NCBI RefSeq assembly: GCF_030657435.1 | Contig: NZ_JAUTWS010000016.1 | Coordinates: 93,763-157,762, forward strand | Direction: 5' to 3' | From: Paracraurococcus lichenis | GTDB lineage: Bacteria > Pseudomonadota > Alphaproteobacteria > Acetobacterales > Acetobacteraceae | DNA: 64,000 nt | Shown here: positions 10,058 to 18,135 of the stretch, piece after piece | How positions within the stretch are numbered: the stretch's first letter is position 1 | Layout of the letters: every line of letters begins with the position of its first letter | The notes under the pieces: generated by a model | Seen by the model: only the letters and a program-made list of their open reading frames with translations | Database searches by the model: none | Told to the model about the DNA's origin: nothing | Translations under genes and position numbers: made by a program

Positions 10058-10984
10058 TCAGCGGGGCAGGGCGGCAAGCTGCTGCGGGCCGGCCGGCGCG
10101 GCCGCCACTGGCGGGGCGCCATCCGCCTGCGCGTACTTCTTCTTGGCCTGCTCGATCCAGGCCGTGAACTCGGCCTCCGGCACCGCCTGCACCTGGATCG
10201 GCATGAACCAGTGGTTGGTCCCGCAGATCTGGTTGCACTGGCCGTAGAAGGTCCCGGCCCTATCGGCGCGGAACCAGGTCTCCAGCGTCCGGCCCGGGAT
10301 CGAGTATTTCTGCACGCCGAGCGCGGGGACGAAGAAGCTGTGGATCACGTCCTGCCCGGTGGTCAGCACGCGGACATTCTTGCCCACCGGAATGACCAGC
10401 GGCTCATCCACCGCGAGGTTGCGGGGCTGGCCGGGCTTCAGGTCCTCCTCCGGGATCGGGCGGCTGTCGAAGGCGAAGTCCTGGTCGGGATAGGCGTAGT
10501 GCCAGTACCACTGCCGGCCCTGGACGTTGATGGTGAGGTCGGCGTCACGCGCCCGGTCCTCGTAATAGATCAGCCGGAAGGAGGGGATGGCGATCACCAC
10601 CAGGATCAGCACCGGGATCACCGTCCAGGCGATCTCGATGATGGTGTTGTGGCTGGTGCGGGACGGGGTCGGGTTCGCCGACTCGCGGAACTTCCACACC
10701 ACATAGGCCAGCAGCACCAGCACAAAGGCGGTGATGGCGATGATGATCCACAGCACCAGCGTGTTGAAGTCGTGGATCGCTTCCTTCACCGGGCCGGCCG
10801 CCGGCTGCAGGCCGATGCCCCAGGGGGCCGGCGCGCCAAGGTTGCCATGGGTCTCGCCGACAATGCCGCCCGTGGGCGTGTTGCCCTGCGCCAGCGCCTG
10901 CCCCAGCAGGCAGGACGCCCAGACGAGACCGGCCGTCGCCAGCCCCGATGCCTTAGCCAACCATCGCCCGATCACACGTCGCAT
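10058..10984 (-). CDS. ctaC: cytochrome c oxidase subunit II
   Basis: 308 aa: a signal peptide/first helix (residues ~12-33, ending 'QALAQG'), two membrane helices ('TLVLWIIIAITAFVLVLLAY' and 'VIPVLILVVIAIPSF'), then the periplasmic cupredoxin domain. The CuA site is 'GQCNQICGTNHWFMP' (two Cys, His, Met), and 'QGRQWYWHYAYPD' is the aromatic electron-entry patch. It accepts electrons from cytochrome c. The ATG at 10984 was chosen because 'gggcggga' precedes it and the signal peptide begins there. Likely first gene of the oxidase operon. Confidence 0.95.
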   Translation of the reverse strand: MRRVIGRWLAKASGLATAGLVWASCLLGQALAQGNTPTGGIVGETHGNLGAPAPWGIGLQPAAGPVKEAIHDFNTLVLWIIIAITAFVLVLLAYVVWKFRESANPTPSRTSHNTIIEIAWTVIPVLILVVIAIPSFRLIYYEDRARDADLTINVQGRQWYWHYAYPDQDFAFDSRPIPEEDLKPGQPRNLAVDEPLVIPVGKNVRVLTTGQDVIHSFFVPALGVQKYSIPGRTLETWFRADRAGTFYGQCNQICGTNHWFMPIQVQAVPEAEFTAWIEQAKKKYAQADGAPPVAAAPAGPQQLAALPR

Positions 10985-11160
10985 CCCATTCCCGCCCGGG
11001 CAGGCGACGCGCGCCGCCCATATTCCATCCCCGCCGGGCCGCCGGGCGGCCGGCACGGCTGCTCCCGCAGGGCGGGGCAGACGCGGCCGGACCATAGTGC
11101 CGGTTCCTGGCACCGCACAAGTGAGCCGGCCTTGCGATGACGCAAGCCCGGCGCGGTTTT

Positions 11161-11487
11161 TCAGGTGCCGCCTTCGGCCTCCGCATCGACCTCGGCGACA
11201 TGGTCGACCATGTCCGACAACATGGATCGGACATGCTCGTCCTGCACCGCGTAGAAGACCTGCCGTCCCCGCCGGTCCGCCTGCAGCAGCCGCGCCGCGC
11301 GCAGCAGGCGCAGGTGGTGCGAGACCAGCGAGGCCGAGATGCCGAGCCGATCCGCCATCTCGCCCACCGCCGCCGGCGCATCCAGGCAGGCCAGGATGAT
11401 CCGCAGCCGCGTCGGGTCGCTCATCAGGCGGAACATCTCCGCCAATTCGACGACCTGGTCCTCTCCGATCCGAACCCGACCGCGCAT
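11161..11487 (-). CDS. ArsR/SmtB family metal-sensing repressor
   Basis: 108 aa winged-helix protein; DNA-recognition helix 'ISASLVSHHLRLLRAARLL' and wing 'DRRGRQVFYAV'. The C-terminal helix carries D83, H85, H96 and E99 (DEHVRSMLSDMVDHVAE), which matches the DxHx10HxxE/H alpha-5 site of Zn/Co/Ni sensors such as SmtB, CzrA and NmtR. There is no CxC motif in the recognition helix, so an arsenic-type sensor is unlikely. It is divergent from the NRAMP gene, with a perfect inverted repeat between them, so it probably represses that transporter. 'ggaag' precedes the ATG at 11487; an earlier in-frame start (11517) is less likely. Confidence 0.88.
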   Translation of the reverse strand: MRGRVRIGEDQVVELAEMFRLMSDPTRLRIILACLDAPAAVGEMADRLGISASLVSHHLRLLRAARLLQADRRGRQVFYAVQDEHVRSMLSDMVDHVAEVDAEAEGGT

Positions 11488-11616
11488 CGCTGTCTTCCTA
11501 TCCCGGCGTCGGAACACTCGCGCCTCGCGCCCCTCACCACAAGCGGCCCTTGACAGGCCGCGGCCGCGGGGGCACCTGCGCTACATAGTATAACCCACTG
11601 AAAAACAAGGGGCGTT

Positions 11617-11638
11617 TGAACAGTTGAAGACCTGTTCA
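11617..11638. promoter_or_regulatory. candidate ArsR-type operator
   Basis: TGAACAG and CTGTTCA form a perfect 7-base inverted repeat with an 8-base spacer, 23 bases upstream of the NRAMP start. ArsR/SmtB operators commonly contain TGAA...TTCA half-sites of this kind. The surrounding 60 bases are the most AT-rich of the divergent region and probably hold both promoters. Confidence 0.6.
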
Positions 11639-11661
11639 GCCATGCCGGACGGGCCCGGCCC

Positions 11662-13002
11662 ATGCTGACCCGCACGCCGGCCGAGGCCGCCGCGCCTCCC
11701 GCCCCGGCGGCGGAGGTCAGCCTGCCGGAGATGCACCGCAGCGTCCGCATCCCGGACGCCGCGGGCTGGCTGCGCCGGCTGCTCGCCTTCGTCGGCCCCG
11801 GCTACCTCGTCGCGGTCGGCTACATGGACCCGGGCAACTGGGCCACCGCGCTCGCCGGCGGCTCGGCCTTCGGCTACACGCTGCTCGCCGTCGCGCTGCT
11901 CTCCTCGCTGATGGCCATGCTGCTGCAGGCGCTCTGCGCCCGGATCGGCATCGCCACGGGCCGCGACCTCGCCCAGCTCTGCCGGGACCGCTTCCCCCGC
12001 CCGGTCAACCTCGCGCTCTGGCTGCTGGCCGAGATCGCCATTTGCGCCACCGACCTCGCCGAGCTCATCGGCACCGCCATCGCGCTGCAGCTCCTCTTCG
12101 GCATCCCGCTGCTGCTCGGCGTGATGCTGACCGCGCTCGACGCACTCCTCATCCTCTGGCTGCAGCACCGCGGCGTCCGCTGGCTGGAGGCGCTGGTCGC
12201 CGGCCTGATCTTCCTCGTCTTCGGCTGCTTCGCTGCGCAACTCCTCATGGCGCAGCCGGACTGGGCGGCGGTGCTCGGCGGCTATGTGCCGAGCGCCTCG
12301 ATCCTGACCGACCAGGAGCAGCTCTACATCGCCATCGGCATCCTCGGCGCGACGGTGATGCCGCACAACCTCTACCTCCACACCGCCGTGGTGCAGTCCC
12401 GCGCCTATGGCGAGGGCCTGCCCGCGAAGCGGGAGGCGATCCGCTTCGCCGCCATCGACAGCACCGCGGCCCTCTCCCTCGCGCTCCTCGTCAACTCCGC
12501 CATCCTGATCACCGCCGCCGCGGTCTTCCATGCCGGCGGCCGGACCGAGGTCGCGGAGATCCAGGAGGCCTACGAGCTGCTGACGCCGATGGTCGGCAGC
12601 GCGGTCGCGGCGACGCTCTTCGCCATCGCGCTGCTTGCCTGCGGGCTGAACGCGACGGTGACCGCGACGCTCGCCGGCCAGGTGGTGATGGAGGGCTTCC
12701 TCGGCCTCCGCCTGCCGCCCGCGATCCGGCGGCTGATCACAAGGCTGGTGGCGATCGTGCCGGCCGTGGTGGTGACCTGGCTGCACGGCACCTCGGGCAC
12801 CGCCCAGCTCCTCATCCTCTCGCAGGTCGTGCTCTGCCTGCAGCTCCCCTTCGCGGTGGTGCCGCTGATGCTCTTCGCCTCTGACCGGACGCGGCTCGGG
12901 GCGCTGGCCGCGCCGCGCTGGCAGGTCGTCCTCGGCTGGGCCGCCACCGTCGTGATCGTGGCGATGAACCTGAAGCTGCTCTCCGACGTGCTGGCCGGTT
13001 GA
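11662..13002 (+). CDS. mntH: NRAMP family divalent metal transporter (MntH-like)
   Basis: 446-aa inner-membrane transporter with about 11 helices. The two unwound metal-binding helices carry the canonical motifs DPGN (D56-N59, in '[16 protein letters not shown]') and MPHN (M233-N236, in '[19 protein letters not shown]'), which mark proton-coupled Mn2+/Fe2+-type NRAMP proteins. The N-terminus has a ~35-residue Ala/Pro-rich extension before the first helix. Divergently transcribed from an ArsR sensor and preceded by its likely operator. Metal choice among Mn, Fe, Co and Zn cannot be read from the sequence; the sensor's alpha-5 site would fit Zn or Co as the signal. Confidence 0.93.
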   Translation: MLTRTPAEAAAPPAPAAEVSLPEMHRSVRIPDAAGWLRRLLAFVGPGYLVAVGYMDPGNWATALAGGSAFGYTLLAVALLSSLMAMLLQALCARIGIATGRDLAQLCRDRFPRPVNLALWLLAEIAICATDLAELIGTAIALQLLFGIPLLLGVMLTALDALLILWLQHRGVRWLEALVAGLIFLVFGCFAAQLLMAQPDWAAVLGGYVPSASILTDQEQLYIAIGILGATVMPHNLYLHTAVVQSRAYGEGLPAKREAIRFAAIDSTAALSLALLVNSAILITAAAVFHAGGRTEVAEIQEAYELLTPMVGSAVAATLFAIALLACGLNATVTATLAGQVVMEGFLGLRLPPAIRRLITRLVAIVPAVVVTWLHGTSGTAQLLILSQVVLCLQLPFAVVPLMLFASDRTRLGALAAPRWQVVLGWAATVVIVAMNLKLLSDVLAG

Positions 13003-13799
13003 CGCCGGCCGCCCGGGCGGGCTTCACGCCGCCCGTGCACCGCGACGCCGCCCCCTCCCGGCTGCCGGGCCGGCCTGCCCTGGCCCTCATCCTGTCCCTG
13101 GCCGGCCTGCTCCTGCTGCCGGCCCTCGCCGCGCCGGCGCGGGCGGAGGAGGACCCCTGGACCGCCTGCCGCCGCGCCATCGCGGCGGCCGAGCCGCGCT
13201 CCGGCCTGCCGCCCGGGCTGCTGCTGGCCATCGCCCTCGTCGAGAGCGGCCGCAGCGACCCGCGCACCGGCCGCTTCGAGCCCTGGCCCTGGTCCCTGAA
13301 CGTCGAGGGCGAGGCCCGCCGGCCGGAGAGCCGCGCCGCCGCGGCGGCCGAGGTCGCGGCGCTGCAGGACGCGGGACGGCGCTCCATCGATATCGGCTGC
13401 ATGCAGGTGAACCTGCTGCACCACCCCGGCGCCTTTCCCGACGCGCAGGCGGGTCTCGAGCCCGCCGCCAATGTCCGCTACGCCATCGCCTTCCTGCGCG
13501 ACCTGCATGCGCGGCTCGGCAATTGGGCGGAGGCGATCGCCAACTACCACTCGGCCGATGCCGAGCGCGGCGCGGGCTATCACCGCCGCGTGGTGCTGGC
13601 GCGACTCGGCGCGGCCTGGGCAGCGGGCGGCGGGACCATTCCGGTCGCGGCGGCCAGGGGGCTCTGCGCGCCGGGCATGGTGCCGGCGCTGCGCGTCTCC
13701 ACCAGGGCAGCGAGGCCGCGCATCACCTGCCAGAGGGGGGCTCTGCCCACCTCGCACTCCCCCGCTGGGGCCAAGGCTTGGCCCCGGACCCCGCCCTGA
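12999..13799 (+). CDS. secreted lytic transglycosylase (SLT domain)
   Basis: 266 aa. A signal peptide (about residues 24-49, '[20 protein letters not shown]') leads to an SLT fold with catalytic E82 in 'LVESGRSD', '[13 protein letters not shown]', '[12 protein letters not shown]' and 'AIANYHSAD'. It should cleave peptidoglycan glycan strands in the periplasm. The only upstream start is a TTG overlapping the mntH stop (TTGA); a GTG at 13035 would still leave the signal peptide. After about residue 226 the protein loses family resemblance and runs into a palindrome-rich region, so the C-terminal ~40 residues look like an added tail. Confidence 0.8.
   Translation: MTPAARAGFTPPVHRDAAPSRLPGRPALALILSLAGLLLLPALAAPARAEEDPWTACRRAIAAAEPRSGLPPGLLLAIALVESGRSDPRTGRFEPWPWSLNVEGEARRPESRAAAAAEVAALQDAGRRSIDIGCMQVNLLHHPGAFPDAQAGLEPAANVRYAIAFLRDLHARLGNWAEAIANYHSADAERGAGYHRRVVLARLGAAWAAGGGTIPVAAARGLCAPGMVPALRVSTRAARPRITCQRGALPTSHSPAGAKAWPRTPP
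13767..13785. repeat. short palindrome inside the transglycosylase tail
   Basis: GGGGCCAA and TTGGCCCC pair around GGC. First of three palindromes within 150 bases; see the neighbouring hairpins. Confidence 0.6.
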
Positions 13800-13839
13800 T
13801 ACTGACCGGCAGACGTCTCGACGTCTGCCGGTCAGTATC
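13798..13839. terminator. long perfect hairpin after the transglycosylase gene
   Basis: Two 20-base arms starting GATACTGACC and ending GGTCAGTATC are perfectly complementary with only TC between them (the apex must open to form a loop). It overlaps the stop codon at 13797-13799 and lies between convergent genes, so a bidirectional terminator or REP-like element is likely. No T-tract follows. Confidence 0.65.
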
Positions 13840-13880
13840 GCGCGCAGGGTTGGTGTGGCGGCTGCGCGCCGAACCACAAG

Positions 13881-13914
13881 CCATACCGGGCAGCATTCTT
13901 GCTGGCCGGTATGG
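13881..13914. terminator. hairpin at the end of the methyltransferase gene
   Basis: CCATACCGG pairs with CCGGTATGG, and inside it CAGCA pairs with TGCTG across a G/G mismatch, with a TTCT loop. It ends one base before the stop codon of the minus-strand methyltransferase gene. Confidence 0.6.
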
Positions 13915-13915
13915 G

Positions 13916-14650
13916 TCAGGCGGGTTGCGGGACCCGGACCAGGGTGAACAGGCCGAAGGGGGGACAGGGGAGGATCTCGGCCGCCGCCGCCGGGTCCTCC
14001 AGCAGGTCGCCCAGGGCGAAGTCGGGATGCCAGCCCAGCACGCGGGACAGCGGCGCCAGCGTCCGCTCGGCCCACCAGCGCAGCCCGCCCTCGGCCGCGA
14101 AATGGTTCACGAACAGCAATTGCCCGCCCGGGCGCACCACCCGCCGCATCTCGCGGTAGAGCCGGCGCGCATCCGGCACCACGGTGGCGGTGAACATCGC
14201 CACCGCCACGTCGAAGCTGCCATCGGCGAAGGCCATGGATTCGGCATCCATCTCCAGCAGGCCGAGGACGTTGCGCAACCGCTTCGCCTGCACCCGTTCC
14301 TTCGCCCGCAGCAGCATGTCGCGCGACAGGTCGATGCCGACCACCCGCTTGCGCGGGTCATAGAGCGGCAGGGCCAGGCCGGTGCCCACCCCCACCTCGA
14401 GCACGCGGGTGCCGGGCAGTCCATTGACCGCCGCGACCGCACGCCGGCGCCCGGGACCGGAGACGGACCCGAACACCTCGTCATAGACGCCCGCCCAGCG
14501 GCGATAGGCCTCGCGCACCGCACCCGCGTCGAGCGCGGCACGGGGATGGCCTATGCGGGCGTCCTGGAGCAGCCTCGCCTCGCGAATGCGTGTGACCCTT
14601 TTATGAATGCCTGCGCCGGTGGGGCTAGACCAGCGGGGGGCCCCTGGCAA
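13916..14650 (-). CDS. class I SAM-dependent methyltransferase, PmtA-like
   Basis: Up to 244 aa. 'YRRWAGVYDEVFGSVSGPGR' followed by the SAM-binding motif 'VLEVGVGTGLALPLYDP', 'VVGIDLSRDML' and 'RVVRPGGQLLFVNHF' closely match bacterial phosphatidylethanolamine N-methyltransferases of the PmtA type, which make phosphatidylcholine at the membrane. The start is uncertain: the only in-frame options upstream of the core are TTG 14650 and GTG 14518. The stretch just before the core ('AALDAGAVREAYRRW') looks like family sequence, which favours the longer form, but neither has a good ribosome binding site. It lies 7 bases after the DMT transporter gene. Confidence 0.75.
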   Translation of the reverse strand: MPGAPRWSSPTGAGIHKRVTRIREARLLQDARIGHPRAALDAGAVREAYRRWAGVYDEVFGSVSGPGRRRAVAAVNGLPGTRVLEVGVGTGLALPLYDPRKRVVGIDLSRDMLLRAKERVQAKRLRNVLGLLEMDAESMAFADGSFDVAVAMFTATVVPDARRLYREMRRVVRPGGQLLFVNHFAAEGGLRWWAERTLAPLSRVLGWHPDFALGDLLEDPAAAAEILPCPPFGLFTLVRVPQPA

Positions 14651-14657
14651 CCCTTGT

Positions 14658-15527
14658 TCATCCCCGGGCCTGCCGGTCCGGCAGCGCCACCAGCACCCCG
14701 CCGAGCGCGATCACCCCCGCACCGAGCAGCGTCCAGCCATCCGGCCAGTCCGCGAAGACCAGCACGCCGGCGACCGAGGCCCAGATGAGCTGGGTATAGG
14801 ACATCGGCGCCAGCAGGCTGGCCGGCGCCCGCGCATAGGCCAGCACCAGCAGCCCGTGGCCAAGCCCGCCCAGCAGGCCGAGCGCCGCCAGCATCCCCCA
14901 TTCCGGCAACGCCGGCGGCGTCCAGACGAAGGGCTGCGCCAGGCTGGTGGCGAGGGAGGCGGCGAGGCCGGTATGCAGGATGGTGGTGCGCGGGTCGTCG
15001 ATGGTCGCCAGCCGGCGCGTCAGGATCTGGTAGACCGCGAACATCGCGGCGGTGCCGAGCGGCAGCACGGCGGCCCAGTGCACCGGCGCGCCGCCTGTCA
15101 GGAAGGGCGGCCGCAGCGCGATCAGCACGCCGAGCAGGCCGATGCCGACGCCGAGCCAGCGGCGCGGCCCCACCCTCTCCCGCAGCCAGACCGCGGCGAG
15201 GGCGACGGTGAAGAGCGGCGAGGCGAAGCCGATCGCCGTGCAGTCCGTCAGCGGCAGATGCACCAGGGCATTGGAGAAGAGCAGGTTGCTCCCCGCCAGC
15301 AGCAGGCTGCGGAGCGCCTGCAGCCCCGGCGCCCGCGACCGCCAGGGCAGCCGCCCCAGCCAGAGCCGGAAGAACAGCGCGGCGGCGAGCAGGCTGAAGA
15401 GGAAGCGCGCCCACATCAGTTGCGGCACGGCGAACTGCGCCGTCAGCAGCTTCAGCATCGTGTCCATGCAGACGAAGACGGCGAGCGCTGCGAGTTGCAG
15501 CGCGACGCCGGCGAGGCGGCCGTTCAT
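14658..15527 (-). CDS. EamA/DMT family transporter
   Basis: 289 aa with ten hydrophobic helices in two EamA repeats, e.g. 'ALAVFVCMDTMLKLLTAQFA' and 'MWARFLFSLLAAALFF' in the first repeat and 'QLIWASVAGVLVFADWPDGW' in the second. Members export amino acids, nucleosides or other small metabolites; the substrate cannot be predicted. Start at ATG 15527. It probably shares a transcript with the methyltransferase gene behind it. Confidence 0.88.
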   Translation of the reverse strand: MNGRLAGVALQLAALAVFVCMDTMLKLLTAQFAVPQLMWARFLFSLLAAALFFRLWLGRLPWRSRAPGLQALRSLLLAGSNLLFSNALVHLPLTDCTAIGFASPLFTVALAAVWLRERVGPRRWLGVGIGLLGVLIALRPPFLTGGAPVHWAAVLPLGTAAMFAVYQILTRRLATIDDPRTTILHTGLAASLATSLAQPFVWTPPALPEWGMLAALGLLGGLGHGLLVLAYARAPASLLAPMSYTQLIWASVAGVLVFADWPDGWTLLGAGVIALGGVLVALPDRQARG

Positions 15528-15762
15528 GCCTGCGCGGACGGGCGGATCATGCAGCCAGCATCGCCGCGGCCCAGCCGCAGCGGAAGCGCGAGCGGAGACG
15601 TGCTGCGATGCTCCCGGCGCGCGACGCCATCAAGGATCCGGCCATCCGGATCGGCCGATGACCGCGCCCGCGCCCGCGCCCGCATGGCCGGCCCCGGAAA
15701 CGACGATGGCCGGCGCGAGGCCGGCCATGACGACGCAACACGGCGTGATGCGGCGGAGCGGC

Positions 15763-16236
15763 TTACGCCGCGTCCTCGCGCCGGTCGCGCACGCGCACAT
15801 AGGCGACCGCGGCGTGCTCGGTGCAGTAGGGCTTGCTCGGCATCGCCTCCGCCGCGCAGAAGCGGAACTCCGGCGTGCCCGGCTCGCCGATCGGCCAGCA
15901 GCAGGTGCGGGCGGAGACGCGCGGGAAGGGCCGCACCACGGCGGCGGGCGGCGTCACGGGCGCGGCGGCGGCCGGCGCCTCGGGGCGGCGGAGCGGCGCG
16001 GGCTCGCGCAGCGGCGGCGCGGCGACCGTGCGGCGCGGCGCGGCGACGGGCCGCGGGGTGGCCTGGCCTTCCGCCTCGCGGCGGATCGGGCTCGGCCGGG
16101 CCGGCAGGTTCAGCCGGTGGGCCTTGCCGACCACGGCATTCTTCGAGACACCCATGCGCCGGCCGATCTCGGCCGTCGAATGGCCCTCCGCCCAGAGGCC
16201 ACGGAGCTGCTCGATTGCCTCAGTCGTCCAGTCCAT
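15763..16236 (-). CDS. gcrA: GcrA family cell cycle regulator
   Basis: 157 aa. The N-terminus 'MDWTTEAIEQLRGLWAEG' and 'STAEIGRRMGVSKNAVVGKA' form the DNA-binding helix-turn-helix of GcrA. A Pro/Ala/Arg-rich linker (~55-105) leads to the C-terminal sigma-70-interacting part, 'CCWPIGEPGTPEFRFC'. In Caulobacter GcrA binds sigma70-RNA polymerase and activates promoters with CcrM-methylated GANTC sites; the family is restricted to alphaproteobacteria. No GANTC site was seen in its own upstream region. Confidence 0.95.
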   Translation of the reverse strand: MDWTTEAIEQLRGLWAEGHSTAEIGRRMGVSKNAVVGKAHRLNLPARPSPIRREAEGQATPRPVAAPRRTVAAPPLREPAPLRRPEAPAAAAPVTPPAAVVRPFPRVSARTCCWPIGEPGTPEFRFCAAEAMPSKPYCTEHAAVAYVRVRDRREDAA

Positions 16237-16343
16237 GTGGTTCTCCCCGAGCCCGACCCACTAGATGTTGTCGCCCACAAGATACGGTAGGCCAACGCGA
16301 CCCCCTGCCACAAGTTCTGGCAGAGGGTCAGAACACGAAAAAC

Positions 16344-16352
16344 TGTGGAAAA
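16344..16352 (-). promoter_or_regulatory. DnaA-box-like site upstream of gcrA
   Basis: TTTTCCACA on the minus strand differs from the consensus box TTATCCACA at one base and lies about 110 bases upstream of the gcrA start. DnaA activates gcrA in Caulobacter, which makes the site worth noting, but a single near-match is weak evidence. Confidence 0.3.
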
Positions 16353-16375
16353 ACCGGGGGAAAACATGAGGAAGA

Positions 16376-16421
16376 AAAAGCTTCGCCTCTCGCTTCGCAT
16401 CAGAAACGCGAAGCGAGAGGC
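16376..16421 (-). terminator. intrinsic terminator of the binding-protein gene
   Basis: On the minus strand GCCTCTCGCTTCGC and GCGAAGCGAGAGGC form a perfect 14-base stem with a 9-base loop, followed by GAAGCTTTTTC. This is the clearest factor-independent terminator of the window and ends the transcript of the SBP_bac_5 gene at 16472. Confidence 0.85.
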
Positions 16422-16471
16422 GCGATGTTGCCAGATTAGGTCATTGTAACGATTGTCCCGCGACGGGCCGC

Positions 16472-18076
16472 TTACTGCAGATCGACCGTCACCAGGTCCT
16501 GGAACCAGGACTGTGCCGAGACGAAGCCGCGCACCCGCCGCGACATGGCGCGCGGATTGAGGTCGTGCACGATGTACAGCCAGGGCGGGTTGTCGACCAG
16601 ACGCTCATGCGCCTTCGCATAGGCGGTGTTGTAGTCGGCCTCGTTGCGCGCATTCTCCAGCGCGGCGAAGGCTTCCTCGAAGGCCGGGTCGCTCCACTGG
16701 CCCCAGTTGAAGCCATTGGGCGGCACGAAGGCCTGCAGGAAGTAGCGCGCCGCGACCGCAGGGTCGGAGGAGGGCGAGGATGGGTTCACCGAGACCGAGC
16801 CGTTCAGGATCGGCGCATCCGGCGCCTGCCGCACCGCCGTCAGCAGCGTGTTCCACTCCGTCACCTCGAAGGAGACATCGACGCCGCAGGCCTCCTTCAG
16901 GTTCTGCTGCATGTACTCGTTCATCGGCAGCGGCAGCATCTGCCCGGAGCCGCTGGCCGAGATCATCACCTTGAACTTGAGCGGCTTCTGCGGCGTGAAG
17001 CCGGCGGCAGCCAGCAGCGCCTTCCCTTTCGCCGGGTCGAAGCCATAGCGGTTCTCCGGCTTGCCGAAATTGGGGTCGGAGGGCTTCAGCCAGCCGACCG
17101 AGGGCTCCGCCGTGTCGTTGAGCAGCGAGACGAGGCCGGCGCGGTCGACGCAGTAGTTCAGCCCCTGCCGGACGCGGACATCCTTGAAGGGCGTGGCGCT
17201 GCCGCCGAGCTGGTAGAACCACGGCCAGACATGCGGGTAGCTGTTCGTCACCACGTTGAAGCCGGCCTGCTTCAAACTCGGGATCGCATCCGGCGGCGGC
17301 ACCTCGATCCAGTCCACCTGGCCGCTGCGCAGCGCGGCGAGGCGGCTGTTCGCCTCCGGGATCGGCAGCAGCAGCACGCGGTCGAGCTTCGGCACCCGCG
17401 CCTTGTCCCAGTAGCCCTCGTTCTTCGCCAGCTCGGCCGAGACGCGCGGGGTGAACTTCGCCAGCTTGAACGGGCCGGTGCCGGCCGGCGCCATGGCCAC
17501 CTTCGCCCAGTCGCGGCCGGCTGCCTCGAAGCTCTGCGGGCTGGTCATCAGGATATAGACGGCCATGTAGGGGAAGTAGCTGGCGACGCGGGTGGTGCTC
17601 AGCGCCACCGTCATGTCGTCGATCTTCCTGTAGCCGGCCAGGATCGGGATGCGGGCGCGGGCGATGCCGCTGCCGGCCGGCTCGAATTGCGGGCTGTCGT
17701 TCTTCCAGTAGCGGTCGAGGTTCCAGATCACCGCATCGGCGTCGAGGGCACTGCCGTCGTGGAATTTCACCCCGGGCCGCAGCTTGAAGATCCAGGTCTT
17801 CGGGTCGGCCGGGTCCTGCGACCAGCTCTCGGCAAGGCCGGGCCGCAGCGTCGCCGGCCGGTCGGCGCGGGAGAGGTCCCAGAGCACCAGCCCCTCGAAG
17901 ACGGGATAGCCGAGGAAGCGCACGCCCTCGAAGCCGTTGTTCGGGGCGCCGGTGGTGGTCGGCACGTCGGCCGCCGTCATGGCAATGCGCAGCACCTTCT
18001 GCTGCGCCAGCGCCGGCGGCGCCGCAGCGAGAAGCGCCGCCAGGCCGAGGCCTGCGGCGCGGTGGAACAGGGTCAT
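16472..18076 (-). CDS. ABC transporter substrate-binding protein, SBP_bac_5 family (copy A)
   Basis: 534 aa. A signal peptide (residues ~1-25, ending 'PPALAQQ') precedes 'VLRIAMTAADVPTTTGAPNN' and the family blocks 'DPKTWIFKLRPGVKFHDGS' and 'FPYMAVYILMTSPQSFEAAG'. Family 5 proteins are periplasmic receptors for peptides, nickel, sugars or chelates. No permease or ATPase gene is nearby, so it must use a transporter encoded elsewhere or has a sensing role. Strongly similar along its whole length to the protein at 19517-21115; both share 'PIPEANSRLAALRSGQVDWI'. The ATG at 18076 is preceded by GGGAGGAC. Confidence 0.9.
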   Translation of the reverse strand: MTLFHRAAGLGLAALLAAAPPALAQQKVLRIAMTAADVPTTTGAPNNGFEGVRFLGYPVFEGLVLWDLSRADRPATLRPGLAESWSQDPADPKTWIFKLRPGVKFHDGSALDADAVIWNLDRYWKNDSPQFEPAGSGIARARIPILAGYRKIDDMTVALSTTRVASYFPYMAVYILMTSPQSFEAAGRDWAKVAMAPAGTGPFKLAKFTPRVSAELAKNEGYWDKARVPKLDRVLLLPIPEANSRLAALRSGQVDWIEVPPPDAIPSLKQAGFNVVTNSYPHVWPWFYQLGGSATPFKDVRVRQGLNYCVDRAGLVSLLNDTAEPSVGWLKPSDPNFGKPENRYGFDPAKGKALLAAAGFTPQKPLKFKVMISASGSGQMLPLPMNEYMQQNLKEACGVDVSFEVTEWNTLLTAVRQAPDAPILNGSVSVNPSSPSSDPAVAARYFLQAFVPPNGFNWGQWSDPAFEEAFAALENARNEADYNTAYAKAHERLVDNPPWLYIVHDLNPRAMSRRVRGFVSAQSWFQDLVTVDLQ

Positions 18077-18135
18077 CGGCGGGGTCCTCCCGGTCTGAGG
18101 TGAGCCGGTGGGTAGCAAGGACCGCGCCAGGGCCC

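Noticed and set aside
11126..11160. Hairpin followed by TTTTT on the plus strand after the ArsR gene
   Set aside because: The genes on both sides are on the minus strand and the stem has a mismatch; the T-tract is on the wrong side for terminating arsR. It could only stop antisense transcription.
11550..11555. Consensus -35 TTGACA on the plus strand upstream of mntH
   Set aside because: No acceptable -10 lies 16-18 bases downstream; the AT-rich TATAAC patch is more than 30 bases away, so no promoter is called.
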